Source: Caulobacter sp. AP07 (GTDB taxonomy: Bacteria; Pseudomonadota; Alphaproteobacteria; Caulobacterales; Caulobacteraceae). Taken from it: DNA of 49,570 bases. This document shows, piece by piece, positions 16,514 through 25,222 of this stretch. The stretch spans positions 1 to 49,570 of the forward strand of contig NZ_AKKF01000298.1 in assembly GCF_000281955.1 (NCBI RefSeq), written 5' to 3'. The position numbers were made by a program, and so were the translations under genes. Under the pieces are notes generated by a model, which was given only the letters and a program-made list of their open reading frames with translations, did no database searches and was not told the origin of the DNA. The stretch's first letter is position 1. Every line of letters starts with the position of its first letter.

Positions 16514-17434
16514 TCAGCTCGCGGCCGGCTCGTCGGCGACGGCTTCGGCAGTCGCTTCCGGAGCAGCTTCGACGGCCGGGGCCGCTTCAGGAGCTGCGGC
16601 GGCTTCGAACGCCGCTTCCTGCGCGGCGACTTCGGCGGCGGCGACCGGGGCGGCGGCTTCAGCCACCGGCTCCGGGGTCAGTTCGCGAGCCAGGGTCGGT
16701 TCGATCGGAGCGACCGAAGCGCCCAGGTCGACGCCCGACGAGGCTTGGCCGGCGGCCAGGCCGTCGAGCACGGCGTCGGCGATCAGGTCGCAGTACAGCT
16801 GCAGGGCGCGGGCGGCGTCGTCGTTACCCGGGATCGGATAGGTGATGCCGTCCGGATCGCAGTTGGTGTCGAGGATGGCGACGACCGGGATGTTCAGCTT
16901 GCGGGCCTCGAGGATCGCGATCGCTTCCTTGTTGGTGTCGATCACGAACATGATGTCGGGGATGCCGCCCATGTCCTTGATGCCGCCCAGCGACAGTTCC
17001 AGCTTGTCGCGTTCGCGGGTCAGCTGCAGCAGTTCCTTCTTGGAACGGCCGGCGCCTTCGCCGCCCAGGACGCCTTCGAGTTCGCGCAGACGCGCGATCG
17101 AGCCCGAAACGGTGCGCCAGTTGGTCAGGGTGCCGCCGAGCCAGCGGTGGTTGACATAATACTGGGCGCAGCGCTTGGCGGCCGTGGCGACCGGGTCGCT
17201 GGCCTGACGCTTGGTGCCGACGAACAGCACGCGGCCACCGGCGGCGGCCACTTCACGCACCTTCACCAGGGCCTGGTGCAGGAGCGGGATCGACTGCGAC
17301 AGGTCGATGATGTGGATGTTCGAACGCGAACCAAAGATGTAGCGGTCCATCTTCGGGTTCCAGCGGTGCGTCTGGTGGCCGAAGTGGGCGCCAGCTTCCA
17401 AGAGCTGACGCATGGAGAATTCGGGAAGCGCCAT
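16514..17434 (-). CDS. rpsB: 30S ribosomal protein S2 with acidic Ala-rich tail
   Basis: The 306-residue product contains the S2 signatures [48 protein letters not shown] and [14 protein letters not shown], and binds 16S rRNA in the small subunit. The core ends near residue 240. The last 60 or so residues are an Ala/Glu/Pro-rich low-complexity tail absent from E. coli S2 (241 aa). AGGAG sits seven bases before the ATG at 17434. The frame extends further upstream only through the untranslated leader. Confidence 0.96.
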   Translation of the reverse strand: MALPEFSMRQLLEAGAHFGHQTHRWNPKMDRYIFGSRSNIHIIDLSQSIPLLHQALVKVREVAAAGGRVLFVGTKRQASDPVATAAKRCAQYYVNHRWLGGTLTNWRTVSGSIARLRELEGVLGGEGAGRSKKELLQLTRERDKLELSLGGIKDMGGIPDIMFVIDTNKEAIAILEARKLNIPVVAILDTNCDPDGITYPIPGNDDAARALQLYCDLIADAVLDGLAAGQASSGVDLGASVAPIEPTLARELTPEPVAEAAAPVAAAEVAAQEAAFEAAAAPEAAPAVEAAPEATAEAVADEPAAS

Positions 17435-17556
17435 GATAGGTCTCCTTCTTCCGGTTGAACCTCCGTGGACACCCCCGCTCCGACGATTCGGACCGGGACC
17501 GGAACGGTAACGTCGGGATGTCTCCCCGGCGTCGCCGCACGTCCACGTGTGGAATG
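17435..17556 (-). promoter_or_regulatory. rpsB mRNA leader, possible S2 autoregulatory site
   Basis: The predicted transcript has about 120 untranslated bases before rpsB. It can fold: CCGACG and CGTCGG arms bracket a GC-rich hairpin containing ACCG/CGGT pairs, and CGTGGAC near the 5' end can pair with GTCCACG near the ribosome site. S2 leaders are known sites of autoregulation in bacteria. That this one binds S2 is inference. Confidence 0.4.
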
Positions 17557-17562
17557 GCCGCG

Positions 17563-17591
17563 CAGATAGGCGCGAACGGACCAAAAAGCAA
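17563..17591 (-). promoter_or_regulatory. rpsB promoter
   Basis: Minus-strand -35 TTGCTT (17586-17591), 17-base spacer, -10 TATCTG (17563-17568), preceded by C in the Caulobacter housekeeping manner. Predicted start near 17556, giving a leader of about 120 bases. Confidence 0.6.
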
Positions 17592-17687
17592 GCCCTTAGG
17601 CGCACGTTCGCGCCCTTGACCCGCCCGACGAGCGAAGCTCCATTGCTTCGACGGCTATGTTCGCGGGCGACGCATCCGGGGTGATCT

Positions 17688-18602
17688 GTGAAGGCTGTCT
17701 TCGATACCAAGCCCAACTCAGGCTACGACGACGCCTTCGACAAGTACCACTTTCCCACGCGCAGCAACTACATGACGGCCGCGCTCGCGGCGCAAGGCGA
17801 TTGGGTCGTCCTGCGCGAACCCCAGCGCAACGGAGGCCGACGGGCTTATGTCGCCGTGGCGAAGGTTCTCGACGTCAGGCCCGATCCGCTGCGGCCGGAT
17901 CATGCTTACGCCAAGCTCGGTGACTACCTTCCCTTCGATGCGCCCGTGCCCTTCCTCGGACCCGACGGCTATTGGGAGACACCGCTCCGCGCCATCGAGG
18001 ACGCCAGCCGGGTTGGCGCGGGCGTGCAAGGTCGGGCGATGCGTCCGCTGGACGATGCAGACTTCGCCGCCATCGTCCTAGCGGGCCTGAGCCAGACCCT
18101 GGAGCCCGCCAACGCTCGGCGGCTGGGTCCGCTCGAAGGTTTCCACGATACCGGCGAACCTTTCGTGTTCGACGCCCCGCCCGTTGAGCAGGCGCGACGC
18201 GTCGAGGCGATGCTGATCAACCGCAAAATTCGCGACGCGAACTTCCGGCGACAGGTCTGCGAGGCCTACGACGATCGCTGCGCGATCACGGGCCTGCGGA
18301 TTATCAATGGCGGCGGCCGCTCCGAGGTCCAGGCCGCGCACATCTGGCCAGTGGCCGGCGGTGGTCCCGACGTCGTGCAGAACGGGATCGCCTTGTCGGG
18401 CACGATCCACTGGCTGTTCGATCGCCACCTGATCTCGCTGACCGACGACTACCGGCTGCTGGTGTCGCACAACAAGGTTCCGAGTGAGCTGCGGGGCCTG
18501 TTCGCCAACCAGATGGATCGCATCCACCTGCCGGTGGATCCACGCCTGCGACCGCATCCGACCTATGTCGCGCGCCACCGCCAGGCCTTCGTCGAAGCTT
18601 GA
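17688..18602 (+). CDS. HNH endonuclease domain protein
   Basis: The 304-residue protein carries an HNH_2-type nuclease domain in its C-terminal half: [13 protein letters not shown], then [21 protein letters not shown] with His218 and Asn232, then [11 protein letters not shown] with His241 and Asp245, all consistent with an intact beta-beta-alpha metal active site. The N-terminal 180 residues are unrecognised and may recognise DNA. The start is a GTG (17688-17690). No methyltransferase or other restriction partner is adjacent. It is on the opposite strand to its flanks and next to a HAD phosphatase and a repeat element, so it may be an acquired gene, possibly a solitary modification-dependent restriction enzyme; target unknown. 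Confidence 0.82.
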   Translation: MKAVFDTKPNSGYDDAFDKYHFPTRSNYMTAALAAQGDWVVLREPQRNGGRRAYVAVAKVLDVRPDPLRPDHAYAKLGDYLPFDAPVPFLGPDGYWETPLRAIEDASRVGAGVQGRAMRPLDDADFAAIVLAGLSQTLEPANARRLGPLEGFHDTGEPFVFDAPPVEQARRVEAMLINRKIRDANFRRQVCEAYDDRCAITGLRIINGGGRSEVQAAHIWPVAGGGPDVVQNGIALSGTIHWLFDRHLISLTDDYRLLVSHNKVPSELRGLFANQMDRIHLPVDPRLRPHPTYVARHRQAFVEA

Positions 18603-18729
18603 ACAACAAAAGCGGTTCGGGCTGGATTCCATCCACAGCTCGCCGCAATCCGCACGTCATTCTGACATCAAACGACGGCTTGATGGCGACGGCCCGGCCT
18701 CTCGCGGGTCGCGGTTGACGGGCCAGACC

Positions 18730-19380
18730 ATGCTCGCGGTCTTCGATCTCGACGGAACGCTGCTGGACGGCGATTCCACCGCGCTTTGGCTATGGGACCG
18801 GTTCCGGCGCTCGGTTCCGCGCCTGGCCGTCGCCCTGCTGGCCGCCCCCGTCGCCGTGCCGATGGTGCTGATCCCCTGCTCCCGGCGGGCCGGCGCCTCG
18901 GCCCTGCTGTGGATCGCCACGTTTGGCCTGGACGAGCCCGCGCTCCACCGGTCCTTCGCCGATTTCGCCGCCCGGTTTCACGCGGGGACCCTGGCCCTCG
19001 GCTGGCGGGCGCAAGGCCTGGCGGCGCTCGACGCGCATCTCGACGGCGGCGCGCGCGTCGTGATCGTCACGGCGGCCCCCGCCCTGCTCGCCCAGGCCCT
19101 GGTCACGCCGCTCGGCCGCCCCATCGTCGTGCTGGGCACCTCCCTGAAGCCCAGGGCCGGGGGCTGGGTCGCCGACATCCACTGCCGCAACCGGCGAAAG
19201 TGCCAGGCCCTGGCCGAGGCCGGCCACGGCACGCGCTGGGCCTACGCCTATACCGACAGCCTCGACGACCTGCCCCTGCTGCAGGGCGCCGACCATCCGG
19301 TGATCGTCAAGGGCGGCCAGGCCGCCCAGCAGCGCCTCAGCCGCGCCGGGCTTCCGCACAGCCGGGCCTCGGCCTGGTAA
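18730..19380 (+). CDS. HAD-superfamily (IB-like) phosphatase
   Basis: The 216-residue protein begins MLAVFDLDGTLLDGDST, the HAD nucleophile motif with Asp6 and Asp8, and continues with VVIVTAAP (motif II), a basic NRRKCQAL segment (motif III Lys) and AYTDSLDDLPLL (motif IV metal Asp residues). A hydrophobic cap stretch (LAVALLAAPVAVPMVLIP) occupies residues 32-50. This resembles the SerB-like IB subclass, but the substrate cannot be read from the sequence. It starts 127 bp after the HNH gene on the same strand; no strong ribosome site is visible. Confidence 0.8.
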   Translation: MLAVFDLDGTLLDGDSTALWLWDRFRRSVPRLAVALLAAPVAVPMVLIPCSRRAGASALLWIATFGLDEPALHRSFADFAARFHAGTLALGWRAQGLAALDAHLDGGARVVIVTAAPALLAQALVTPLGRPIVVLGTSLKPRAGGWVADIHCRNRRKCQALAEAGHGTRWAYAYTDSLDDLPLLQGADHPVIVKGGQAAQQRLSRAGLPHSRASAW

Positions 19381-19382
19381 GG

Positions 19383-19617
19383 CCCTAGAGAGGCTGTGGA
19401 CAGTTGGTCCGGTAGAGCGATTTCACGTCTGCGGATGCGTTCTGGCGCCCGCGCCCCCCCTTATTCGTCATCCCCCGACTTGTTCGGGGGACCCAGGCGG
19501 AATCTGACGCCATGTCCAGCGCCGCTTGGGTCCCCCGCATAAAGCGGATGATGACGGAATTTTTGAGTTGAAGCAGCGCTCGTAGGCTTGGGGCAGATAA
19601 CTGTCCGCAGTTCCTAG
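19383..19617. mobile_element. MITE-like palindromic element between HAD and GFA genes
   Basis: The gap is bounded by imperfect terminal inverted repeats: CTAGAGAGGCTGTGGACAGTT at the left and, reversed, CTAGGAACTGCGGACAGTT at the right (CTGYGGACAGTT core identical except one base, CTAG at both ends). No transposase frame lies inside. The right end includes the GFA gene's stop codon. A nested palindrome (19466-19556) fills its centre. The layout resembles a non-autonomous miniature element; copies elsewhere in the genome would be needed for proof. Confidence 0.45.
19466..19556. repeat. nested palindromic repeat (CGTCATC...GATGACG)
   Basis: The arms CGTCATCCCCCGACTTGTTC... and ...GCGGATGATGACG are inverted, and inside them GGGGGACCCAGGCGG mirrors CCGCTTGGGTCCCCC around a 21-base centre. 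The left arm also folds on itself as CCCCCGACTTGTTCGGGGG. From memory, units containing GTCATCCCCG...CGGGGACCCA are dispersed in alphaproteobacterial intergenic regions. Confidence 0.65.
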
Positions 19618-19964
19618 CGCGACTTGCCGTCGAATTGGTGAGGCTTGAGAGCAAACACATCCACGTCGTCCAGGCAGCGGACGTTGATCGCCGCCATCTC
19701 GGCGCCGCCCGGCCCGACGCCCCGGCCGAACGACTCGATGCCGCAGGTCTGGCAGAACAGGTGCGAGATCTTGTGGGTGTTGAAGCGATATTCGGTCAGG
19801 GCCTCGCCACCCTGTTGCAGCGTGAAGGCGCTGGCCGGGGCGAAGGCCAGGATCGAGCCCAGCTTGCCGCAGCGCGAACAGTTGCAGGTGATCAGGTTGT
19901 CGAGCTCGACCTCGACCGTGTAGCGCACCTGTCCGCACTGGCAGCCGCCCTGATGCGTGGCCAT
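19614..19964 (-). CDS. GFA-family zinc protein (CENP-V/GFA domain)
   Basis: The 116-residue protein belongs to the GFA family, named after glutathione-dependent formaldehyde-activating enzyme though most members have no proven activity. Zinc-binding cysteines are present in GCQCGQVRY, CNCSRCGKLG and FCQTCGIESFGRG, in the expected spacing. GGAAG lies ten bases before the ATG at 19964; the longer upstream frame is not family-like. The stop lies within the terminal repeat of the neighbouring palindromic element. It appears monocistronic. Confidence 0.85.
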   Translation of the reverse strand: MATHQGGCQCGQVRYTVEVELDNLITCNCSRCGKLGSILAFAPASAFTLQQGGEALTEYRFNTHKISHLFCQTCGIESFGRGVGPGGAEMAAINVRCLDDVDVFALKPHQFDGKSR

Positions 19965-20123
19965 GACGTTGCTTCCTTTCCCAGTATCCACCAGGGCCGG
20001 CGCGCCTCTACGCCCGACCACCAACACAGTCTCGCACGCCAACCTGTCGCCCGACGCGATCGAAGCGCCGGCAAGTCCGGCGGACTCCAGCGAACACCTG
20101 ACGCCGTCCACTTGCGTGGGGCG

Positions 20124-20441
20124 TCAGCCCGCCCCGGCGCCCAGTCCGCCTGTCCGTTCGGATGACGGCGCGGCCACCTCGTCATTGAAACTCTCGACCA
20201 GCGCGTCCAGCAGGTCCGCCCGGGATCCCATGCCCTCGGCGCTCAGCGCGTCCGCGACGTGCCCCGCGAGGTCCGCCAGAATGACGCCCCAGGCCGCAGT
20301 CTCCCTGGACACGCCGTCGCCCGCATAGAGCCCCACCCTCAAGGAGCAGTGCAGCCCCCGCTCGGCGATCCAGACGCGGGCAAGCTCCAGCGCGTCGGTA
20401 TCGCGGAGCGCCGCCGGCGGAATTCCAAGCGCGTCCATCAT
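20124..20441 (-). CDS. DUF5076-like small protein
   Basis: The 105-residue protein starts MMDALGIPPAALRDTDALELARVWIAERGLHCSL and looks like the DUF5076 family known mainly from alphaproteobacteria, where the motif ARVWIAEGGLH recurs. There is no signal peptide or membrane segment. The start is chosen because the family begins at this point and a G-rich GGGGGG precedes the ATG. The last dozen residues are Gly/Ser/Ala-rich. It is 112 bp downstream of dnaE. Function unknown. Confidence 0.65.
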   Translation of the reverse strand: MMDALGIPPAALRDTDALELARVWIAERGLHCSLRVGLYAGDGVSRETAAWGVILADLAGHVADALSAEGMGSRADLLDALVESFNDEVAAPSSERTGGLGAGAG

Positions 20442-20553
20442 GCCCCCCAATCCAAAAGGTTGAGACCAGGACGGGCGCAAGCGATCGACGCCGACGGCAT
20501 CCCGATCCTGGAACGGCCCAAGATCGGCAATCCAGTCGCCGCGCCCGGTCGCA

Positions 20554-23500
20554 TCACACGTCCTCCAGCAACGCCACCCCCGGCGCGGTCTTCAGGGCGC
20601 CGCGCAGGGCGGCGTCGAGGGTGTAGCGGCCGGGCAGCTTCATCTCGATCTCGCGGCCGCCGCCCAGGGCGGCGATCAGGCTAATCTCGCCGCCGCGCGG
20701 CGAGGCGGCGGGCTCCAGGCGCTTGCGCAGGGCGTCGATCTCGGTGGCCGAGGGCGACAGGTGCATGCGCAGGCCGGCCACCATGTTCTCGATGGCCTTC
20801 TCGATCGGCTCGGCGTCGTCGCCGAAGAACCGCACCTCGCCGTCGCGGGCCTTGGCCCGGACCTTGATCGACACCGCCTTGCCCGGCTCCAGCACCTCGC
20901 GGCACTTGCGCAGCGCCTCCGGCGGGAACAGCACCTCGTACTCGCCGCTGGGATCGGACAGCGACACGAAGGCGAAGCGCTCGCCGCTCTGCGAGGCCCG
21001 TTCCTGGCGGCGACGCACCACGCCGCACATCCGGAAGGCCTCCATGCCGGCCTCGGCGCGCGGGATGACCTCGGTCAGCATGGCGGTGCGCCGGCGGCGC
21101 AGCACTCCGACCAGGTCGTCCAGCGGGTGGCCGGTCAGGTAGAAGCCGACCGCGGCCAGTTCCTCGTCGAGCAGGTCGACCTGGCTCCACGGCTCGGTCT
21201 TCTTCAGGCGCGGCCGGCCGGCGGCCGGGTCGCCGCCGAACAGGGCGTGCTGCCCGCCCTGGCGGTCGGCGGCGATGCTCTGGCCATGGGCGATCAGCAC
21301 GTCTGCCGAGGCGAAGATCTGGGCGCGGTTCTTGTGGAAGGAGTCGAAGGCCCCGGCCCGGGCCAGGTTCTCGATCGCCCGCTTGTTGACCAGCTTGGGA
21401 TCGACCCGTTCGACGAAGTCGAAGATGTCGCGGAACGGCCCGCCCTCCTCGCGGATGGCGACTAGGTGCTCCATGGCTTGCAGGCCGACGTTGCGCACCG
21501 CGCCCAGCGCATAGAGCACCTCGCCGTTCTCGACCTCGAAGTCGGCGCCCGAGCGGTTGACGTCGGGCGCGCGCACAGTGATCGAGAACCGCCGGGCGTC
21601 CTGGTGGAAGACCGCCAGCTTGTCGGTGTTCGACAGGTCCAGGCTCATCGAGGCGGCCAGGAACTCGACCGGCGTATTGGCCTTCAGCCAGGCGGTCTGG
21701 TAGGCGATCAGGGCGTAGGCGGCGGCGTGCGACTTGTTGAAGCCGTAGCCGGCGAACTTGGCCACCAGTTCGAAGATCGAACCCGACTGCTCTTCCGGGA
21801 CGCTCTTGTCCTTGGCCCCGGCGACGAAACGGATCTTCTGGAGATCCATTTCCTCCTTCTTCTTCTTGCCCATGGCCCGGCGTAGAAGGTCGGCTTCGCC
21901 CAGGCTGTAGCCCGCCAGGATCTGGGCGATCTGCATCACCTGTTCCTGGTAGACGATGACGCCGTAGGTCTCCTTGAGCACCGGCTCCAGCGACGGGTGC
22001 AGGTTGTCGACGGGTTTGCGGCCGAACTTGCAGTCGACGAAGGTGTCGATGTTGTCCATCGGGCCCGGTCGATACAGCGAGATCAGCGCGGTGATCTCCT
22101 CGATCGAGCCGCAGCGCATCTTGCGCAGGGTGTCGCGCATGCCCTGGCTTTCCAGCTGGAACACGCCCACCGTCTGGCCCGAGGCCAGCAGTTCGTAGGT
22201 CTTGGCGTCGTCGAACGGCAGCCGCGAAAGGTCCACCTCCTCGCCGCGCTTGCGCAGGTGCTTCACAGCCCGGTCCAGGACCGTCAGGGTCTTGAGGCCC
22301 AGGAAGTCGAACTTCACCAGGCCGGCGCTCTCGACCCACTTCATATTGAACTGGGTGGCCGGTAGGTCCGAGCGCGGATCCTTGTAGAGCGGGGTCAGCT
22401 GGGTCAGGGGCCGGTCGCCGATCACCACGCCGGCGGCGTGGGTCGAGGCGTTGCGGAACAGGCCTTCCAGCTGCAGGGCGACGTCCAGGCAGGCCTTGAC
22501 GTTGCCGTCCTCGTCGCGCGCCTGCTTGAGGCGCGGCTCGATCTCGATGGCCTGGGCCAGGGTCACCGGCGCGGCCGGGTTGTTGGGCACCATCTTGCAG
22601 AGCCGGTCGACCAGGCCCAGCGGCAGCTGCATCACCCGCCCGACGTCGCGCAGCACGGCGCGAGCCTGCAAGCTGCCGAAGGTGATGATCTGGGCCACGC
22701 GGTCGCGGCCGTATTTTTCCTGCACGTAGACGATCACCTCTTCCCGCCGCTCCTGGCAGAAGTCGATGTCGAAGTCGGGCATGGAGACCCGCTCGGGATT
22801 GAGGAAGCGCTCGAACAGCAGGCCAAAGCGCAGCGGGTCGAGGTCGGTGATGGTCAGCACCCAGGCGACCAGCGACCCGGCGCCCGAGCCCCGGCCCGGG
22901 CCCACGGGAATGCCGTGCTCCTTGGCCCACTTGATGAAGTCCGACACGATCAGGAAGTAGCCGGGGAAGCCCATCTTGATGATGACGTTGAGCTCGAACT
23001 CGAGCCGGTCCCAATAGACCTGTTCCTCGACGGCCAAGGTCAGGCCCTCGAGGCGCTTCTTCAGGCCTTCGCGGGCCTGGTGGCTCAGTTCCTCGGGCTC
23101 GCTGCGGCCGTCGCCGGTGGGGAAGCTGGGCAGGATCGGGTCGCGCTTCTGGACCATGAAGGCGCAGCGGCGGGCGATATCCAGGGTGTTGTCGCAGGCT
23201 TCCGGCAGGTCGGCGAACAGCTTGCGCATGTCGTCGGCCGACTTGAACCAGTGCTCGGGCGTCACCCGCCGGCGCTCGTCCTGGCCGACGAAGGCGCCGT
23301 CGGAGATGCAGAGCAGCGCGTCGTGCGCGTCGTACAGCGCGGGCTTGGCGTAATAGACGTCGTTTGTGGCGACCAGCGGCGCGTCGTGCTCGTAGGCCCA
23401 GTGCACCAGCCCCGGCTCGGCGGCGGCCTGGCGCGGCAGGCCGTGGCGCTGCAACTCGACATAGAACCGGTCGCCGAACACCCGCTGCATCTCGGCCAGG

Positions 23501-23985
23501 GCGGCCTCGCCCTCGCCGGTCTTGCCGGAGGCGAACAGGGCGTCGACCGGACCGTCGGTTCCGCCCGACAGCAGGATCAGCCCCTCGGCGTGCTCGACCA
23601 CCTTGGCCCACGGGACCACGGGCTCGGACATCTCGCCGCTTTCCAGATAGGCGATCGACGACAGTTCGGAGAGGTTGAGATAGCCCCGCTCGTTCTGGAC
23701 CAGCAGGGTGATGGTCGGCGTCCGCGCCCAGCGCTCGGTCGGACCGGCGCCGATGCCCGAGACCGCCAGGGCGCAGCCGATGATCGGCTGGACCCCGTAG
23801 TCCTTCGAGTAGACGGAATATTCCAGCGCGCCGAACAGGTTGTTGCGGTCGACCAGTCCTGCCGCCGGCATGCCGGCCGCCGCGGCCAGGCCCGGGATCT
23901 TGTCGGCCTTGATCGCGCCTTCCAGCAGCGAATAGGCCGAGCGCACGCGAAGGTGGACAAATCCCTGACCTTCGTTGCCCGACAT
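20554..23985 (-). CDS. dnaE: DNA polymerase III alpha subunit DnaE
   Basis: The replicative polymerase catalytic subunit, 1143 residues. It has an N-terminal PHP domain, the polymerase core with [14 protein letters not shown] and the catalytic [13 protein letters not shown] (Asp405 and Asp407 counting from the GTG at 23988), [21 protein letters not shown], and a C-terminal OB fold. In the PHP domain the usual HLRVHSDYS is here HLRVRSAYS, losing a His and an Asp, so proofreading presumably depends on a separate DnaQ. The ATG at 23985 has GAGG seven bases upstream and is preferred over the GTG one codon earlier. The gene follows the 29-codon sidA-like gene by only 21 bases. Confidence 0.97.
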   Translation of the reverse strand: MSGNEGQGFVHLRVRSAYSLLEGAIKADKIPGLAAAAGMPAAGLVDRNNLFGALEYSVYSKDYGVQPIIGCALAVSGIGAGPTERWARTPTITLLVQNERGYLNLSELSSIAYLESGEMSEPVVPWAKVVEHAEGLILLSGGTDGPVDALFASGKTGEGEAALAEMQRVFGDRFYVELQRHGLPRQAAAEPGLVHWAYEHDAPLVATNDVYYAKPALYDAHDALLCISDGAFVGQDERRRVTPEHWFKSADDMRKLFADLPEACDNTLDIARRCAFMVQKRDPILPSFPTGDGRSEPEELSHQAREGLKKRLEGLTLAVEEQVYWDRLEFELNVIIKMGFPGYFLIVSDFIKWAKEHGIPVGPGRGSGAGSLVAWVLTITDLDPLRFGLLFERFLNPERVSMPDFDIDFCQERREEVIVYVQEKYGRDRVAQIITFGSLQARAVLRDVGRVMQLPLGLVDRLCKMVPNNPAAPVTLAQAIEIEPRLKQARDEDGNVKACLDVALQLEGLFRNASTHAAGVVIGDRPLTQLTPLYKDPRSDLPATQFNMKWVESAGLVKFDFLGLKTLTVLDRAVKHLRKRGEEVDLSRLPFDDAKTYELLASGQTVGVFQLESQGMRDTLRKMRCGSIEEITALISLYRPGPMDNIDTFVDCKFGRKPVDNLHPSLEPVLKETYGVIVYQEQVMQIAQILAGYSLGEADLLRRAMGKKKKEEMDLQKIRFVAGAKDKSVPEEQSGSIFELVAKFAGYGFNKSHAAAYALIAYQTAWLKANTPVEFLAASMSLDLSNTDKLAVFHQDARRFSITVRAPDVNRSGADFEVENGEVLYALGAVRNVGLQAMEHLVAIREEGGPFRDIFDFVERVDPKLVNKRAIENLARAGAFDSFHKNRAQIFASADVLIAHGQSIAADRQGGQHALFGGDPAAGRPRLKKTEPWSQVDLLDEELAAVGFYLTGHPLDDLVGVLRRRRTAMLTEVIPRAEAGMEAFRMCGVVRRRQERASQSGERFAFVSLSDPSGEYEVLFPPEALRKCREVLEPGKAVSIKVRAKARDGEVRFFGDDAEPIEKAIENMVAGLRMHLSPSATEIDALRKRLEPAASPRGGEISLIAALGGGREIEMKLPGRYTLDAALRGALKTAPGVALLEDV

Positions 23986-24006
23986 CACCGCACCTCGTTC
24001 TACGAC

Positions 24007-24096
24007 TCAGGCCACCATCTGGGCGACCTGGCACATCATCCAGACGAAGCTGGCGACAGATACAAGCGCCAAAGACTCACGCGCGATACGGACCAT
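24007..24096 (-). CDS. sidA: SidA-like SOS-induced cell division inhibitor, 29-aa membrane peptide
   Basis: A 29-codon frame reads MVRIARESLALVSVASF and continues VWMMCQVAQMVA: a basic N-terminus and one hydrophobic membrane span (about residues 9-29). AGGAGGG six bases before the ATG is one of the strongest ribosome sites in the window. In Caulobacter crescentus SidA is a 29-residue inner-membrane protein, made after DNA damage, that blocks division through FtsW/FtsN, and its gene neighbours dnaE (from memory). The identical length, single TM segment, position before dnaE and a LexA-like operator in the promoter all fit. The sequence was not aligned to the known SidA, so the name is an inference, but a strong one. 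Confidence 0.85.
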   Translation of the reverse strand: MVRIARESLALVSVASFVWMMCQVAQMVA

Positions 24097-24127
24097 GGGA
24101 ACCCTCCTGCGGTCGTTGCTTGTTTGT

Positions 24128-24157
24128 TCTATATTCCACTTTTGTTCTCTTCCGCAA
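24128..24157 (-). promoter_or_regulatory. SOS-type promoter of sidA with LexA-like operator
   Basis: Minus-strand -35 TTGCGG (24152-24157), 18-base spacer, -10 TATAGA (24128-24133). The spacer and the edge of the -10 hold GAAC-AAAAGTG-GAAT (24133-24147), one base off the alphaproteobacterial LexA box GAAC-N7-GAAC (GTTC-N7-GTTC on the other strand). A further GAAC lies three bases downstream (24126-24129). LexA bound here would cover the promoter. Predicted start is near 24120, about 24 bases before the ATG. Confidence 0.7.
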
Positions 24158-24262
24158 GAGACCCTTGTTCGATTGCGAGCTTTTTTGTCGCGGCCTCGGC
24201 GATGATCGCTCGCGGCCCGCATTTCCGGTGGATTTGAGACGCGGATCGGCTCAGATCGCCCC

Positions 24263-25219
24263 ATGCGCCTGATCATCGACACCGACACCGCCGGGGACGA
24301 CGTGTTCTCCCTGATGCTCGCCCTGCGCCGTCCGGGCGTCACCGTGGACGCCATCACCATCGCCCACGGCAATGTCGGGTTCGAGCAGCACGCCGAGAAC
24401 GCGCTGGTCACGCTGGAGATGTGCGAACGGTCCGGCGTCCCGGTCTATCTGGGCGCCCAGCGGCCGTTCACCCGCGCGCCCCTCGACGCGGCCTATGTGT
24501 TCGGGGCCGACGGCATGAGCGACAGCGACATTCCGCGCGCCGTCCAGCGCCCCTCCCCCGGCCACGCCGCCGACGAGATCGTGCGGCGGGTGATGGCGGC
24601 GCCGGGCGAGATCACCCTGATCGCCCAGGCCCCGCTGACCAACATCGCCCTCGCCTATCTGCGCGAGCCGCGCATCGCCCAGGCGGTCAAGCACCTGTGG
24701 ATCATGGGCGGCACGGACAACGGCGTGGGCAATGTCACGCCGGCGGCCGAGTACAACCTCTATGTCGATCCCGAAGCGGCCAAGATCGTCGTCAACGCCG
24801 GTTTCGCGATGAGCATCGTCACCTGGACGCAAACGCTGCGCGACGGCCTGTTGACCCTGGACCAGCTGGCGGCGCTGGACGCCCTGGGCACGCCACGCGC
24901 GGCGTTCTTCACCCAGGTCAACCGCGCGTCCCTGGCCTTCGCCCAGGAGACCGAGCATCTGGACGGCAGCCTGCATCCCGACGCCCTGACCTGCGCCGTC
25001 GCCCTGGACGAGCGCCTGATCCTGGAGTCGGAAATGGCCGTGGTCGACGTCGAGACGATGGGCGAGCTGACGCGGGGCTACCTCAGCGTCTCCAATCACA
25101 TCCTGCCCGACATCGAGGTCGCCGACCCGGCCCTGCGCCGCCGTCCGCCCAACGCCCGGGTCATCAAGCGGATCGACCAGCAGGGCTTCTACGACGCGCT
25201 GCGTGAAGCCCTGCTCTAG
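24263..25219 (+). CDS. nucleoside hydrolase (IU_nuc_hydro family)
   Basis: The 318-residue protein has the metal-binding N-terminus MRLIIDTDTAGDDVFSLMLAL (the Asp-rich DTDxxxDD signature), ITIAHGNVGFEQH, LIAQAPLTNIALAY, and LWIMGGTDNGVGNVTPAAEYN..DPEAA, all typical of calcium-dependent nucleoside N-ribohydrolases that release ribose and a base. Family length is normal. It is monocistronic, divergent from sidA across 166 bp and convergent with lolD, their stops 4 bases apart. Substrate preference (purine, pyrimidine or a modified nucleoside) cannot be decided here. Confidence 0.9.
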   Translation: MRLIIDTDTAGDDVFSLMLALRRPGVTVDAITIAHGNVGFEQHAENALVTLEMCERSGVPVYLGAQRPFTRAPLDAAYVFGADGMSDSDIPRAVQRPSPGHAADEIVRRVMAAPGEITLIAQAPLTNIALAYLREPRIAQAVKHLWIMGGTDNGVGNVTPAAEYNLYVDPEAAKIVVNAGFAMSIVTWTQTLRDGLLTLDQLAALDALGTPRAAFFTQVNRASLAFAQETEHLDGSLHPDALTCAVALDERLILESEMAVVDVETMGELTRGYLSVSNHILPDIEVADPALRRRPPNARVIKRIDQQGFYDALREALL

Positions 25220-25222
25220 GCG

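Noticed and set aside
17615..17660. TTGACC as the -35 of an HNH gene promoter
   Set aside because: No -10-like sequence lies at 16-18 bases, so no promoter is called for the HNH gene.
20460..20560. Plus-strand stretch reading AIDADGIPILERPKIGNPV, which looks protein-like
   Set aside because: It has no start, no extension into a recognisable protein and lies in the short gap after dnaE. It might be a tiny gene relic but cannot be supported.
24126..24147. GTTC-N14-GTTC as a standard LexA box
   Set aside because: The spacing is wrong for the GTTC-N7-GTTC operator. The correct spacing is found only with the ATTC half-site (one mismatch), which is how the operator is reported.
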